A DNA stretch of 6,347 bases, taken from the NCBI GenBank assembly GCA_025356505.1, contig JANXSV010000095.1, positions 1 to 6,347 of the forward strand, in the 5' to 3' direction. Positions within the stretch are counted from its first letter, which is position 1; each line of letters begins with the position of its first letter. Below are positions 6,125 through 6,347 of this stretch, piece after piece. Position numbers and translations under genes: made by a program. Under the pieces are notes generated by a model that had not been told where the DNA came from, did not search any database, and saw only the letters and a program-made list of their open reading frames with translations. Origin of the DNA: Methylovirgula sp. GTDB lineage: Bacteria > Pseudomonadota > Alphaproteobacteria > Rhizobiales > Beijerinckiaceae.

Positions 6125-6347
6125 CCGTCATGCTCATGTGCCGCCCGACGCTTGGCACATTTGCGCCGCGCTCGATGATAAAATCGTGGCCTTTCGGCTT
6201 GCGTAAAATGGCAGCGTCAATCGCCTTATTCAAACTCTCGTTGGTTATATCGGCGCGCAGTGGCGTGCGAAGATCAGCCGCGTCTTCCTGCCCCAGACAC
6301 ATATAAAGTGTTCCGGTACAGGTCACGCGAACGCGGTTGCAGCTTTC
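6117..6347 (-). CDS. moaA: GTP 3',8-cyclase MoaA, C-terminal part (5' end outside window)
   Basis: The frame is open from the right edge of the window to a TAG at 6119-6117, giving the last 76 residues of a protein whose start is outside. It begins [20 protein letters not shown]. Cys3 and Cys17 are 14 residues apart, which matches the second and third ligands of the C-terminal 4Fe-4S cluster (CxxCx13C) of MoaA; the first Cys would be the codon just outside the window. Arg5 and Arg7 correspond to GTP-contacting arginines. [27 protein letters not shown] closes the protein with the conserved Gly-Gly that reaches the active site in MoaA. MoaA is a radical-SAM enzyme that, with MoaC, makes cyclic pyranopterin monophosphate, the first step of molybdenum cofactor synthesis in the cytoplasm. 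It converges on benE. Confidence 0.9.
   Translation of the reverse strand, partial: ESCNRVRVTCTGTLYMCLGQEDAADLRTPLRADITNESLNKAIDAAILRKPKGHDFIIERGANVPSVGRHMSMTGG

Overview
The window looks like ordinary chromosomal DNA from an alphaproteobacterium, probably a Hyphomicrobiales (Rhizobiales)-type organism. This rests on family resemblance only: the uracil-DNA glycosylase tail, the N-terminal half of the Mrp/ApbC protein and the MoaA C-terminus all have the form I know from that group. No transposase, integrase, phage gene, CRISPR array, tRNA or rRNA was seen. Coding density is high, and two genes are cut by the window edges.

Left part (1-1853, + strand): the C-terminal part of a uracil-DNA glycosylase superfamily protein runs in from outside and stops at 330. 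After a 110-bp gap comes a secreted caspase-fold (peptidase C14-like) protein. Both residues of its expected His/Cys catalytic dyad are replaced, so it looks like a pseudo-protease. It also carries a Lys/Pro-rich linker built on an 18-bp repeat and a Tyr/Pro-rich tail.

Middle part (1854-3526, - strand): a two-gene unit encodes a periplasmic HisJ/ArgT-like amino-acid-binding protein followed, 5 bp later, by a beta-hydroxyacid dehydrogenase of the 3-hydroxyisobutyrate / tartronate-semialdehyde reductase family. No permease or ATPase gene lies beside the binding protein. The stop codon of the dehydrogenase directly abuts that of the caspase-like gene, and a 7-bp inverted repeat spans the junction.

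Right part (3676-6347): a divergent promoter region with a 9-bp inverted repeat separates the binding-protein gene from a rightward Mrp/ApbC Fe-S cluster carrier gene. This is followed 59 bp later by a BenE-type benzoate/proton symporter gene. BenE converges on the 3' end of moaA (molybdenum cofactor biosynthesis), which enters from the right edge. The gap between benE and moaA is largely filled by five copies of a degenerate 16-bp tandem repeat, and moaA's stop codon lies inside the last copy.

The genes do not form one pathway; they are unrelated housekeeping and transport functions. I did not find a convincing new multi-gene system. The observations most worth following are the dyad-less caspase-like protein and the 16-bp repeat array reaching into the end of moaA.
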